From Rhodococcoides fascians A44A (GTDB lineage Bacteria; Actinomycetota; Actinomycetes; Mycobacteriales; Mycobacteriaceae): a stretch of 64,000 nucleotides of DNA. The stretch covers positions 1 to 64,000 of the forward strand of contig NZ_JMEX01000003.1 in NCBI RefSeq assembly GCF_000760735.1. Direction: 5' to 3'. Both the position numbers and the translations under genes were made by a program. Under the pieces are notes generated by a model. It did not search any database. It saw nothing but the letters and a program-made list of their open reading frames with translations, and was not told the DNA's origin. Positions 30,159 through 38,558 of this stretch are shown here, piece by piece; within the stretch, counting starts at the first letter, position 1; each line of letters starts with the position of its first letter.

Positions 30159-32547
30159 CGGTCGGCGAGTACGTCCAGTCCGCTACCTCGGGCATGTCCT
30201 CCATGTGCTCGACGACGTAGGTCGCATGCCGCTCGAGTTGGGCGTTGCAGTAGGACACCAGCTCTGCGCCGCGCTCCGGTACCCGCCTCGATCGACGCAG
30301 GGCCTCGAGCACGAGGTGGTAGCGGCTCATTCTGTTGAGCACCACCATGTCGAACGGCGTTGTGGTCGTGCCCTGTTCGTTGAAGCCGCGCACGTGGAAC
30401 CGATCGACCTTCGGCCGGCCGTGCAGTAGTTCGTGGACCGCGCGGGGATAGCCGTGGAACGCGAACACCACGTCGGTGTCCGCGGTGAAGAGATCGACGA
30501 ACTTCTCGTGCGTGAACCCGTGCGGGTGGTCCCCCGGCGTCACCAGCGCCATCAGATCCACGACGTTGACGACGCGGATCCGCAAGTAGGGAACCCACTC
30601 GGCGAGGATCTGTGCGGCGGCGAGGATTTCCTGGGTCGGTACGTCACCCGCTGCGGCGAGCACCACGTCGGGTTCGCTGGGGCTCCCGGCGGACTCGGTT
30701 TCCGTTCCCGCCCAGTGCCACACCGACGCGCCCGCGGCACAGTGCTCGGCCGCCTGTTGGAGCGTCAAATACTGCAGGTGAGGTTGCTTGTCCACGACGA
30801 TCAGGTTCACGTGGTCCCTGCTGCGGAAGCAGTGATCGGCGATCGACAGCAGGGTGTTGGAGTCCGGTGGTAGCCAGATTCGCACGACCTCGGGCGAGAG
30901 CGGAATCGCGGCGTCGATCATGCCTGGTCCTTGATGGCTGAACCCGTTGTGGTCGTTGCGCCAACACGTACTGGTCAGCAGCACGTTCAGCGACGCCACC
31001 GGTTCTCGCCACGGCAGATCGGCGGCGTGCTGCAGCCACTTGACGTGCTGGATCATCATGGACACGCTCACCATCGCGAATGCCTCGTAGCTCGCGAACA
31101 GTCCGTGGCCTCCCGCCAGCAGATAGCCTTCGAGCCACCCTTCGCACAGGTGCTCGCTGAGTACCTCCATCACACGTCCGTCGGGTGAGAGGTGGTCGTC
31201 CCAGTCCTCCGTCGGGAGTTGCCAGCAGCGGTCGGTCTGCTCGAAGACCGCAGCCAAGCGGTTGCTCGAGGTTTCGTCCGGTGAGAACAACCGGAAGTTT
31301 CCTCCACCGTCGTCCGTGGTGTTCCCCGCGTAGATGTCGCGCATCAATTCACCGAGCACCCTCGTCGTCTCGTGGAAACCTGCGCCGGGCGACTCGACCG
31401 AGATCTCGTAGTTCTCGAGTGGCGGGATACGTAGTGGTTGCAGCAGACGGCCGCCGTTGGCGTACGGCGTCGACCCCATACGTTTGTCCCCCGCCGGAGC
31501 CAGCGCGGCGATCTGCGGGGCCAGGGCTCCGTCGCCGTCGAACAGTTCGTAGGGACGGTAGGACTGCAGCCAGGTCTCCAACTGCGCCAGGTGCTCCGGG
31601 TTGGTCCTGACACCGGACAGGGGCACCTGGTGCGCCCGGAAAGTGCCCTCGACGAGGACACCGTCGACGGTGTGAGGGCCCGTCCAGCCCTTGGGTGTGC
31701 GCAGGATGATCGCGGGCCATCGGGCACCGGTCTCGGGCTCCCCGGTTCGAGCGGCGCTTTGGATCGCTCGGATTCTCCGATGCGACTCACGAAGCACGCG
31801 GAGCAGTTCCGGGAACACCACACGTGGATCGTCACCGGCCACCACGACGGGTTCCCATCCTTGCCCGTGCAGGAAGTCGACGATGTCCTCGTCGCGACTC
31901 CGGCCGAACACCGTCGGCCCCGCGATTTTCGCGCCGTTCACGTTGACGATCGGCAGCACAGCACCGTCGCGTCGTGCGTTCAGGAAAGCCGGGAGCTTCC
32001 AGGAGCCCGCGAGCGGACCCGTCTCCGCCTCTCCGTCACCGATGACGCACGCAACCGTCAACTGTGGTCGGTCGAATGCTGCTCCGCCCGCATGAACGAG
32101 TGCATAGCCGAGTTCGCCGCCCTCGTGGATGCTGCCCGGCGTCTGCACGCTGACGTGACTCGGTATCCCTCCGGGAGCGGAGAACTGACGGCACAAGCGT
32201 CGTATCCCGTCCGCGTCGCGGGACACGTGCGGGTAGATCTCGGTGTACGTCCCTTCGAGATAGGTCGACGCCACGAGCGCCGGGCCGCCGTGTCCCGGTC
32301 CTGTCACGTAGAGCCAGTCGGTGTCGGTCTCTGTGATGTGACGGTTGAGCAGGGTGTAGATCATCGACAGGCAAGGGCTTGTCCCCCAGTGCCCGAGCAA
32401 GCGCGGTTTGATGTGCGACGCATCGAGCGGCTCACGCAGAAGCGTGTTGTCCTTCAGGTATATCTGCGCGACGGTCAGATAGTTCGCTGCCGACCACCAC
32501 GCCAGGTCGAGATCGAGAGCGTCGTCCGAATACTCGTAGTCGGTCAT
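30151..32547 (-). CDS. xfp: xylulose-5-phosphate/fructose-6-phosphate phosphoketolase
   Basis: A 798-residue ThDP enzyme cleaving xylulose 5-phosphate (and usually fructose 6-phosphate) to acetyl phosphate and an aldose phosphate. ThDP motif GDGEAETGPLAGSW, the early GHWGTSPCLSMIYTLLNRHI and the GPGHGGPA loop are diagnostic, and the length is normal for the family. ATG 32547 has GAGGG upstream. It stands alone, tail-to-tail with the DUF305 gene, and has no acetate kinase or phosphotransacetylase nearby in this window. Confidence 0.94.
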   Translation of the reverse strand: MTDYEYSDDALDLDLAWWSAANYLTVAQIYLKDNTLLREPLDASHIKPRLLGHWGTSPCLSMIYTLLNRHITETDTDWLYVTGPGHGGPALVASTYLEGTYTEIYPHVSRDADGIRRLCRQFSAPGGIPSHVSVQTPGSIHEGGELGYALVHAGGAAFDRPQLTVACVIGDGEAETGPLAGSWKLPAFLNARRDGAVLPIVNVNGAKIAGPTVFGRSRDEDIVDFLHGQGWEPVVVAGDDPRVVFPELLRVLRESHRRIRAIQSAARTGEPETGARWPAIILRTPKGWTGPHTVDGVLVEGTFRAHQVPLSGVRTNPEHLAQLETWLQSYRPYELFDGDGALAPQIAALAPAGDKRMGSTPYANGGRLLQPLRIPPLENYEISVESPGAGFHETTRVLGELMRDIYAGNTTDDGGGNFRLFSPDETSSNRLAAVFEQTDRCWQLPTEDWDDHLSPDGRVMEVLSEHLCEGWLEGYLLAGGHGLFASYEAFAMVSVSMMIQHVKWLQHAADLPWREPVASLNVLLTSTCWRNDHNGFSHQGPGMIDAAIPLSPEVVRIWLPPDSNTLLSIADHCFRSRDHVNLIVVDKQPHLQYLTLQQAAEHCAAGASVWHWAGTETESAGSPSEPDVVLAAAGDVPTQEILAAAQILAEWVPYLRIRVVNVVDLMALVTPGDHPHGFTHEKFVDLFTADTDVVFAFHGYPRAVHELLHGRPKVDRFHVRGFNEQGTTTTPFDMVVLNRMSRYHLVLEALRRSRRVPERGAELVSYCNAQLERHATYVVEHMEDMPEVADWTYSPTVS

Positions 32548-32669
32548 GCCCTCGACTGTCCTCTTGTTGCGTTAACACCAGGTGCGATTTCAGGTGACGG
32601 TTGCAATGCGCTAGTCTTGGAGCCGCCCAACAGGCACGCCGGATACGCAGGTTTTCTTCGTCTCGGCGC

Positions 32670-32742
32670 GCCCCCGTAGCTCAGGGGATAGAGCGTTCGC
32701 CTCCGGAGCGAAAGGCCGCAGGTTCGAATCCTGCCGGGGGCA
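32670..32742 (+). tRNA. tRNA-Arg (anticodon CCG)
   Basis: A complete cloverleaf: acceptor GCCCCCG with CGGGGGC, D arm GCTCAGGGGATAGAGC, anticodon stem TTCGC/GCGAA around loop CTCCGGA, and T arm GCAGGTTCGAATCCTGC. Anticodon CCG reads CGG. The discriminator is A and CCA is not encoded. It lies between the phosphoketolase gene and a coiled-coil gene. Confidence 0.95.
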
Positions 32743-32776
32743 CACATTTCTGCCGCGCGGTGCAACAATTGCGCAC

Positions 32777-33697
32777 ATGTCCTCTGCCGAACTCGACGAC
32801 GTTGCAGCCGAGCTGTATTCCGTCGATCCGGCCGAGTTCGTCGCCGCTCGCACATCCGCTGCCGCAGCCGCCAAGGTCTCGGGGAATCGAAAACTAGCGG
32901 CCGCGATCATCAAGCTCCGTAAGCCGACGACCGTCGGATGGATGGTCAATCTCCTCGTCCGTGAAGAACCCGAGGACGTGGCAGATCTGTTCGACCTCGG
33001 CGACAGGCTTCGCGACGCCCAGCGCCGATCGGCCGCCGGGGACCTCCGAGAACTGTCGGCGGACCGTCAGAAATCGATCCGCGCCCTCTCCGCCCGTGCG
33101 GTCGAGATCGCCGCCGATCGCGGACGGACCACCACGGAGGACGCGGCCCGCGAAGTCGGTCAGACCCTCGGTGCCGCACTCGCGGATCCCGATGTCGCCG
33201 AGCGCGTACGCGGGGGACGAGTCGTGACGGCCGAGTCCTACAGCGGCTTCGGCCCGGCCGTGCTGTCGTTGGCGCCGGAACCGGCCACATCCACCGACAC
33301 TGCCGAACCCGAGCAGCCGGACGAGGCGACGCACGATGAGGACACAGAGGCGGCCGCCAGGGCCGCGGAGGTGCGAGCGGAGGCTCGGAAGCGATTCGAC
33401 GAGGCCAAGGAACGGCTAGAGGAGGCTCGGGAGGACGAGGAGGCAGCCGAGAACGCCGCCGCGGCCGCCGACGCCGCGGCCGAGGCTGCGTCGACCCGAT
33501 TGACCGAGATCAAACAGCGGTTGACTCAGCTGCGCTCCGAGCTGCACGACGCCGAAGAGCACGAAGCCGACGCCAGAAAGGACGAGAAATCGACGGAGCG
33601 CGAATCCCGCCGTCTACGAAGGATTCTCACCGATGCACAGGCACGGACGGCGGAGCATCGGGCAGCTCTGGACGAACTCGACCGTCAAGATTCCTGA
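32777..33697 (+). CDS. predicted coiled-coil protein, function unknown
   Basis: A 306-residue protein. Residues 1-150 form a helical domain with FVAARTSAAAAAKVSGNRKL and KPTTVGWMVNLL, a pattern shared with other actinobacterial hypothetical proteins; residues 190-300 are a charged Ala/Glu/Arg coiled coil (EVRAEARKRFDEAKERLEEA). No signal peptide is visible. It starts 34 bases after tRNA-Arg and has a poor ribosome site, so it may rely on the same transcript. Its last 71 bp overlap the convergent MerR gene. Confidence 0.7.
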   Translation: MSSAELDDVAAELYSVDPAEFVAARTSAAAAAKVSGNRKLAAAIIKLRKPTTVGWMVNLLVREEPEDVADLFDLGDRLRDAQRRSAAGDLRELSADRQKSIRALSARAVEIAADRGRTTTEDAAREVGQTLGAALADPDVAERVRGGRVVTAESYSGFGPAVLSLAPEPATSTDTAEPEQPDEATHDEDTEAAARAAEVRAEARKRFDEAKERLEEAREDEEAAENAAAAADAAAEAASTRLTEIKQRLTQLRSELHDAEEHEADARKDEKSTERESRRLRRILTDAQARTAEHRAALDELDRQDS

Positions 33698-34421
33698 GCA
33701 CGAGGTACCGGTCCAACTCTGCAGCACCGCTGAGCATCGCGCGCCCGCGAGCATGAATCCGGTCGCGCCAGTCGTCCATCAGATCCACAAGCGGTTCCAC
33801 CCCGCCCGCGCTTCGAACGTGAGCAATCAGCGGCGCAATCCGGCTCAGCGCAAACCCTCCTCGCCGCAGCTGCCTGATCAGCTGCGCGTCGCGTACCGCG
33901 GACTCGGCGTAAACGCGATACCCCGTCTTCCTGTCACGGCCGGGTCGCACCAAACCGGCGCGCTCCCACTTGCGCAAGGTCGCGGGCTCGACACCCAGCT
34001 TGTGAGCAAGCGGGCCGATGAACAACCCGGCGGCCGACGAGGCCACAGGCTGCACTCCCCCTCGAGTCGTTCCTGCAGGCTGCACTCCTGCCAGAGCATG
34101 TTCGACCGAGCGCAGGGTTGCACGTTCTTCGCGCAGCTGTGCGTGTGCGTCGTCGATCGTCTGAAGCGCGGCGTCGACATCACCGGAGTTCACAGCGCAC
34201 ATGATTGCCGTCGACATCGCGTGACCGTGCCCCGCAGTGAGAGCTCGGAACGTCCTCAAGGCGTGCGCGTGCATCGGCGTGTACGTCCGATAACCGTGCT
34301 CGGTTCTCGTGGCCGCGGGAAGTATTCCGGCATCCTCGTAATTACGCACTGCCTGCGTCGACACCCCGTGTTCGCGAGCCAGGTCGACGGGACGCAATCT
34401 AGGCTTTTCGGTGGTCGACAT
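33627..34421 (-). CDS. MerR-family regulator with two winged-helix domains (TioE-like)
   Basis: A 264-residue regulator with a MerR-type DNA-binding domain at each end of its core: residues 8-60 (LAREHGVSTQAVRNYEDAGI then GYRTYTPMHAHALRTFRAL) and residues 136-195 (LAHKLGVEPATLRKWERAGL then GYRVYAESAVRDAQ). Tandem MerR domains are known in TioE-type regulators. AAGGA precedes ATG 34421. It is divergent from the erythromycin-esterase-like gene with a dyad in the 52-bp gap, so it probably controls that gene. The 3' end overlaps the coiled-coil gene by 71 bp. Confidence 0.85.
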   Translation of the reverse strand: MSTTEKPRLRPVDLAREHGVSTQAVRNYEDAGILPAATRTEHGYRTYTPMHAHALRTFRALTAGHGHAMSTAIMCAVNSGDVDAALQTIDDAHAQLREERATLRSVEHALAGVQPAGTTRGGVQPVASSAAGLFIGPLAHKLGVEPATLRKWERAGLVRPGRDRKTGYRVYAESAVRDAQLIRQLRRGGFALSRIAPLIAHVRSAGGVEPLVDLMDDWRDRIHARGRAMLSGAAELDRYLVLRNLDGRVRPELPDAPPSVPVHR

Positions 34422-34429
34422 GGCAGGAT

Positions 34430-34448
34430 CCTTTCAAAGCTTCAAAGG
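34430..34448. promoter_or_regulatory. MerR-type dyad operator candidate
   Basis: CCTTTCAAAGCTTCAAAGG spans 19 bp with CCTTT/AAAGG ends and an inner TTCAAAG direct repeat. It lies between the divergent MerR gene and esterase gene, where MerR regulators bind the stretched spacer of their promoter. Sequence seen; role inferred. Confidence 0.5.
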
Positions 34449-34473
34449 ACGGTTCAACGATAGCGTTCACTGT

Positions 34474-35706
34474 ATGCCTGCTTCGATCGACCACGTCGTC
34501 CATCCAGCCCAAGGGTCTTCCCTCGTCCAACTGCTGGGCACCCGGCCGCACCTGCTCGCCGTCGGAGAGCCGACCCACGGCGCTCATGGACTCCTGGAAC
34601 TGCGGAACGACCTTTTCCGCGAACTCGTCGAGAACGAGAGCTACCGCACCATCTCCATCGAAAGCGACTGCCTGATGGGTCGATTGGTGGACGACTACGT
34701 CGTGAGCGGCGTCGGCACGCTCGATCACGTTCTGACACACGGCTTCAGCCACGAGTGGGGCACGTTGGACGGAAATCGGCAGCTCGTGCAGTGGATGCGA
34801 GAGCACAACCGTCGGCACCCGGTCTCCGAGGCCGTCCGATTCGCTGGTTTCGATGCACCGCTGGAGATGGCGTCGGCAGCCAGCCCACGGCACGCGCTCA
34901 CCGAACTCCATGCCTACCTCGCCCGTTGGGTGGAGTCGGATCTGATCCCCGTCACCGGTGAGACTCTGGATCGGTTGCTCGGTCCGGACGAGCGATGGAC
35001 CGATCCCGACGCGATGCACTCCCCGTCCCGCTCCTTCGGACGCAGTGCACAAGCCATCGAATTACGGCTCGTCGCAGACGATCTGGCGAGCCTGCTCGAT
35101 ATGCAGGCGCCACGTCTCCGCGCGGTGACGACCCACGAGTCCTGGTTCGATGCGCACCTGTGTGCTCGGACCGCCGCCGGGTTGCTGCGCTACCACTACT
35201 GGATGGCGGACGACTCCGCGGCACGCATCACGAGGTTGTGCAGCCTACGAGACTCCATGATGGCGGAGAACCTCCTGGCACTCGCCGAGCGGGGACCGAC
35301 GCTGGTATCGGCGCACAACAGCCATCTCCAACGCTGGAAGAGCAGCATGCAGATGTGGCAGGGGCGAATCGAATGGTGGAGTGCGGGCGCACTCGTCGAC
35401 GCCCGACTCGGGGCCGACTTCGCGTTCCTGCCGACCGCAGTCGGCACGATCGAACGCCACGACGTCGGCCCACCGTTGCCGAACACGGTGGAGGGCCACC
35501 TGTTCTCGTTGCGTGCGGGGCGAAGCCTCGTCGACACTCGCGTGCTGGCCGAAGCGCTGGCAACGGAGTGCCCCGATGCCCGCGTGTCACCGTGGTTCGG
35601 TTACGCGCCGCTCGACCCCGATCACCTCGTCGACAACGACGGCTTGCTTTTCGTCGACGACGCCGATCACTCCGCCGAGGACGGTCCAGCGGGTTCGCCC
35701 GCTTGA
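34474..35706 (+). CDS. erythromycin esterase family protein
   Basis: A 410-residue protein of the erythromycin-esterase/succinoglycan-synthesis family. The metal/catalytic region GEPTHGAHGLLELRNDLF carries Glu32 and His35, matching the EreA/EreB active-site Glu-His pair, and VRFAGFDAPLE and LVSAHNSHLQRW hold further conserved His and Asp residues. The ATG 34474 gives a standard N-terminus; the frame is open back to 34411. Real macrolide-lactone hydrolysis is not certain, as most family members have unknown substrates. Its tail overlaps the convergent CysQ gene by 40 bp. Confidence 0.8.
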   Translation: MPASIDHVVHPAQGSSLVQLLGTRPHLLAVGEPTHGAHGLLELRNDLFRELVENESYRTISIESDCLMGRLVDDYVVSGVGTLDHVLTHGFSHEWGTLDGNRQLVQWMREHNRRHPVSEAVRFAGFDAPLEMASAASPRHALTELHAYLARWVESDLIPVTGETLDRLLGPDERWTDPDAMHSPSRSFGRSAQAIELRLVADDLASLLDMQAPRLRAVTTHESWFDAHLCARTAAGLLRYHYWMADDSAARITRLCSLRDSMMAENLLALAERGPTLVSAHNSHLQRWKSSMQMWQGRIEWWSAGALVDARLGADFAFLPTAVGTIERHDVGPPLPNTVEGHLFSLRAGRSLVDTRVLAEALATECPDARVSPWFGYAPLDPDHLVDNDGLLFVDDADHSAEDGPAGSPA

Positions 35707-36812
35707 TCGTCGGGAACGACGATCGTCGTGATGGCGGTGATGTCGCCGGCGGGGATGGCGAAATGTTCGACCGTGGACAGTGTCGTGTTGTCGTCCAGTT
35801 CGATTCGGTACCGTGCGACGACGAAGGACTCCCACTCCTCGATGTCCACGTCACGGACCGCGGTGACGCGACGGTACCGCGACGACTGTTCCAGGTCGTC
35901 CCGAATGTGTTGCCCGCTCTCCCCGGTGACGTCGCCGTTCTCGACGCGTCGGCATCCCTCCGCGAGGCGCAATTTGGTGGCGTCGTGACTCGTCAAGGCC
36001 TTGATGTATTCGCGTGCCATCGCGACGCGTCCGGTGTCTGCTTGCCTCGTCGCATGCCGGGCGATGCTCGCCAGCAAGGGCTCTGCGAGTTCGGTACGGC
36101 AGATCAGCAGATCCGGGAGGTAGGGATGAGACTGGTTGTACAGCAACGGCGTTCCATCGATGCGTGAGCAGTGCAGGCCTGCCGCGAGGGCAACGCCCAC
36201 TGGCGCAGCCGAATCCCATTCCCACTGACCGCCCGAGTGCACGTAGGCGTCGGCGTCCCCGCGGACGACGGCCATCGCCTTCGCCCCGGCCGATCCCATC
36301 GTGACGACATCTCCACCGACGTCGTCGGCGACCGCTTCGATGTAGTACGGCGGACGACTGTCGCTCACGACGAGGGTAGGCCTGCCGTTCGACGGCGCCC
36401 GTTGCCCCGTCTTCGTGGTCGAGTAGACGGCTCCGAGAGCAGGTTGAGCAACCGCGGACGCGGTCATCCCCTTCCCGGCCTCCCAGAGTCCGACGTGGAC
36501 CGCCCAGTCCTCACGCCCCTGGATTCCGTACTCGCGCGACCCGTCCAGTGGATCGATGATCCAGACGCGCTGTGCGTCGAGCCGGGCCGGATCGTCGGCG
36601 GACTCCTCGGACAGCACGGCATCGCCCGGCCGATCGGCTCTCAATCTGGCGAGGATGAGACCGTTCGCCTCGGCGTCTCCGAGACGGCCGAGCTCGCGCC
36701 CTTCCGTTCTTCCGTTCTCGCGCGTACGAATGTCGAGCAGCACTCTGCCCGCGGCCTGCGCAACGTCGGCTGCGAACCGTGCGTCGTCTTCGGGTGTAAA
36801 GGATGCACTCAC
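35667..36812 (-). CDS. CysQ-type bisphosphate nucleotidase fused to an NTF2-like domain
   Basis: A 381-residue two-domain protein. Residues 1-about 260 are an inositol-monophosphatase-family phosphatase of CysQ type, with LSEESADD and IIDPLDGSREYGIQGREDW metal motifs and GGQWEWDSAAPVGVA; such enzymes remove the 3'-phosphate of PAP or PAPS, or act on inositol phosphates. Residues 265-368 look like an NTF2/SnoaL-like domain (MAREYIKALTSHDATKLRLA, later VVARYRIEL), which is not part of the ordinary CysQ of about 267 residues. I choose GTG 36812. It overlaps the esterase gene at its 3' end. Confidence 0.78.
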   Translation of the reverse strand: MSASFTPEDDARFAADVAQAAGRVLLDIRTRENGRTEGRELGRLGDAEANGLILARLRADRPGDAVLSEESADDPARLDAQRVWIIDPLDGSREYGIQGREDWAVHVGLWEAGKGMTASAVAQPALGAVYSTTKTGQRAPSNGRPTLVVSDSRPPYYIEAVADDVGGDVVTMGSAGAKAMAVVRGDADAYVHSGGQWEWDSAAPVGVALAAGLHCSRIDGTPLLYNQSHPYLPDLLICRTELAEPLLASIARHATRQADTGRVAMAREYIKALTSHDATKLRLAEGCRRVENGDVTGESGQHIRDDLEQSSRYRRVTAVRDVDIEEWESFVVARYRIELDDNTTLSTVEHFAIPAGDITAITTIVVPDDQAGEPAGPSSAE

Positions 36813-36884
36813 AGGTTCACAATTCCACGATTGCGCTCGATCGTGTGGCGGAGGTGTGCGCGGCGGCCGCCTAGAGTGTCCACC

Positions 36885-37475
36885 ATGGCTCCGACACGCT
36901 GGCAGACCGAGAACGACGAGGCACAGTCCAGGAAATACGTCGACAGGTTCGCTCGGCTCGACGCTCGGGGCGTCGACTTGCACGGTGAGGCACGGATGGT
37001 CGACGCGCTCCTCACGCCGGGCAGTTCGGTCCTCGACGCGGGTTGTGGCACAGCGCGTCTCGGCGCGGAGCTCGCCCGTCGAGGACATCGGGTGACCGCA
37101 GTGGACCTCGACCCCGTGTTCGTCGACGCAGCCCGCCTGAACCCGGACATCACCGTTCACCAGGCCGACCTGACCCAGCTGGACCTCGGTGAGACGTTCG
37201 ACGCCGTCGTCGCGGCCGGGAACGTGATGGTGTTCGTGGAGCCCGGAACCGAGCGCAGTGCGGTGGAGCGCATCGCGGCGCATCTGACGCCGGGCGGCGT
37301 GTTCGTCGCGGGCTTCGCCACCGACCGGGAGTACACCGTGGGACAGTTCGACGACGATCTCGCCGCGTCCGGCCTGATCGTCGAACATCGTTTCGGCACT
37401 TGGGATCTGCGACCCTGGCGATCGGACTCCGACTGGGCGGTCACCGTGGCGCGGGCGGCTCGGCTCCTGGCCTGA
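36885..37475 (+). CDS. class I SAM-dependent methyltransferase
   Basis: A 196-residue protein with motif I LDAGCGTARLGAELARRG (residues about 49-66), the acidic VTAVDLDPVF and the AAGNVMVFVEPG loop that replaces motif II. The fold is a small-molecule methyltransferase; the substrate is unknown. ATG 36885 gives a conventional start, though the frame is open upstream. The last 35 bp overlap the convergent PadR gene. Confidence 0.85.
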   Translation: MAPTRWQTENDEAQSRKYVDRFARLDARGVDLHGEARMVDALLTPGSSVLDAGCGTARLGAELARRGHRVTAVDLDPVFVDAARLNPDITVHQADLTQLDLGETFDAVVAAGNVMVFVEPGTERSAVERIAAHLTPGGVFVAGFATDREYTVGQFDDDLAASGLIVEHRFGTWDLRPWRSDSDWAVTVARAARLLA

Positions 37476-38004
37476 AGCTTCCGGCTCGAAGCTGGTCGGG
37501 TAGTGCATCGAACCAGTCGAGTGTCGCCTGCTCGTACCTGATTCCGAAATCCAATGTGGCCAGATCGAACACACTCGCGCCGCCCGACGCGGCGCGCTGC
37601 TCCCGGTAGCGAGCCAGGGTGTCCGCGTGCCGACGCCGGTGGTCGGCCAGTATCCCCGCCACCCGCCCCGGGGCGAGATGCTCGCCGAACGCCAGAGTCA
37701 GCAACAGCGGGTGTCGAATGTTCTCCTCACCGGGAGCCCGGTCGATCCACCGGGCGAACTCCGCCCGCCCGTCATCGGTGATGGTGAACGGTTTCTGAGC
37801 CCTGGCTCCCACCGCGCCTTCCTCGATCAGGCCCCTCGTGGTCAGCGCCGCAAGTTCCCGATACACCTGACTCCGCGTGACGGTCCAGAAGCCGCCGATG
37901 CAGGCAACGGCAGTGGCATGAAGGTCCCAGCCGGTCATGGAGCCGCGATGCAGGAACCCGAGCAGTGACGCCGCGGTCGCGTTCAACGGTGGTTTTTCTG
38001 GCAC
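37441..38004 (-). CDS. PadR-family transcriptional regulator
   Basis: A 187-residue regulator. The N-terminal winged helix (ATAASLLGFLHRGSMTGWDL then SQVYRELAALTTRGLIEE and KPFTITDDGRAEFARWI) and the C-terminal helices needed for dimerisation are both visible. The frame opens at 38073, but GTG 38004 has GGGAG nine bases upstream and gives the usual N-terminus. An inverted repeat in the region to the right is a likely operator. The ligand is unknown. Confidence 0.85.
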   Translation of the reverse strand: MPEKPPLNATAASLLGFLHRGSMTGWDLHATAVACIGGFWTVTRSQVYRELAALTTRGLIEEGAVGARAQKPFTITDDGRAEFARWIDRAPGEENIRHPLLLTLAFGEHLAPGRVAGILADHRRRHADTLARYREQRAASGGASVFDLATLDFGIRYEQATLDWFDALPDQLRAGSFRPGAEPPAPR

Positions 38005-38024
38005 ATCGTCATGCTCCCACACCT

Positions 38025-38085
38025 TGACATTCCACAGTGGTAGGTCGATGCTGGACACACCCCGACAGTCCACAATGGAACGTCA
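38025..38085. promoter_or_regulatory. separated inverted repeat upstream of the PadR and DUF1707 genes
   Basis: TGACATTCCACAGTGG (38025-38040) and CCACAATGGAACGTCA (38070-38085) are inverted copies matching at 13 of 16 positions, with a 29-bp spacer. They flank the divergent promoters of the PadR and DUF1707 genes. PadR dimers bind such spaced dyads; assignment is inference. Confidence 0.5.
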
Positions 38086-38104
38086 GTCCGGAGTTGGAGT
38101 GCAG

Positions 38105-38551
38105 ATGCCGTACCAACCGAATGTCCGTGAAACGAACTCGAACACCCGCCTGTCCGACGCGCACCGCGACGCCGCCGTCGACCTCCTGACCAGCCATGTG
38201 GCGTCCGGCCGCCTGACGATCGAGGACTTCGACGGACGCGCCGCCCAGGCCTACGCCGCCGTCACGCGCGCCGACCTCGACGACGTGTTCCGCGACCTCC
38301 CCGCACCTGTCGCCTCGACACCGGTGGCCTCGACACTCATCGAGCCGCAGTCCCCGCAACGTCCACCGATGAGCCGCGAACTGCTGACGTGGGCGAGCGT
38401 CGGAGTCCTGTGCCTGACCATCTGGGCCGTCACCTCGGTCGCCACCGGGAACTTCCTCTACCCCTGGCCGGTGTGGGTCATCGGCCCATGGGGAGCGATG
38501 CTGGCACTGCACCGGGTCACCGGAATGCCGATGGGTTGCACCAGTCGCTGA
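38105..38551 (+). CDS. DUF1707 membrane protein
   Basis: A 148-residue protein. Residues 15-66 form a DUF1707 domain (RLSDAHRDAAVDLLTSHVAS, then TIEDFDGRAAQAYAA), common in actinobacterial membrane or regulatory proteins, and the C-terminus has two predicted membrane helices. The ATG 38105 follows GGAG. Divergent from the PadR gene. It ends 7 bp before the stop codon of the oxidoreductase gene. Function unknown. Confidence 0.8.
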   Translation: MPYQPNVRETNSNTRLSDAHRDAAVDLLTSHVASGRLTIEDFDGRAAQAYAAVTRADLDDVFRDLPAPVASTPVASTLIEPQSPQRPPMSRELLTWASVGVLCLTIWAVTSVATGNFLYPWPVWVIGPWGAMLALHRVTGMPMGCTSR

Positions 38552-38558
38552 CACCACG

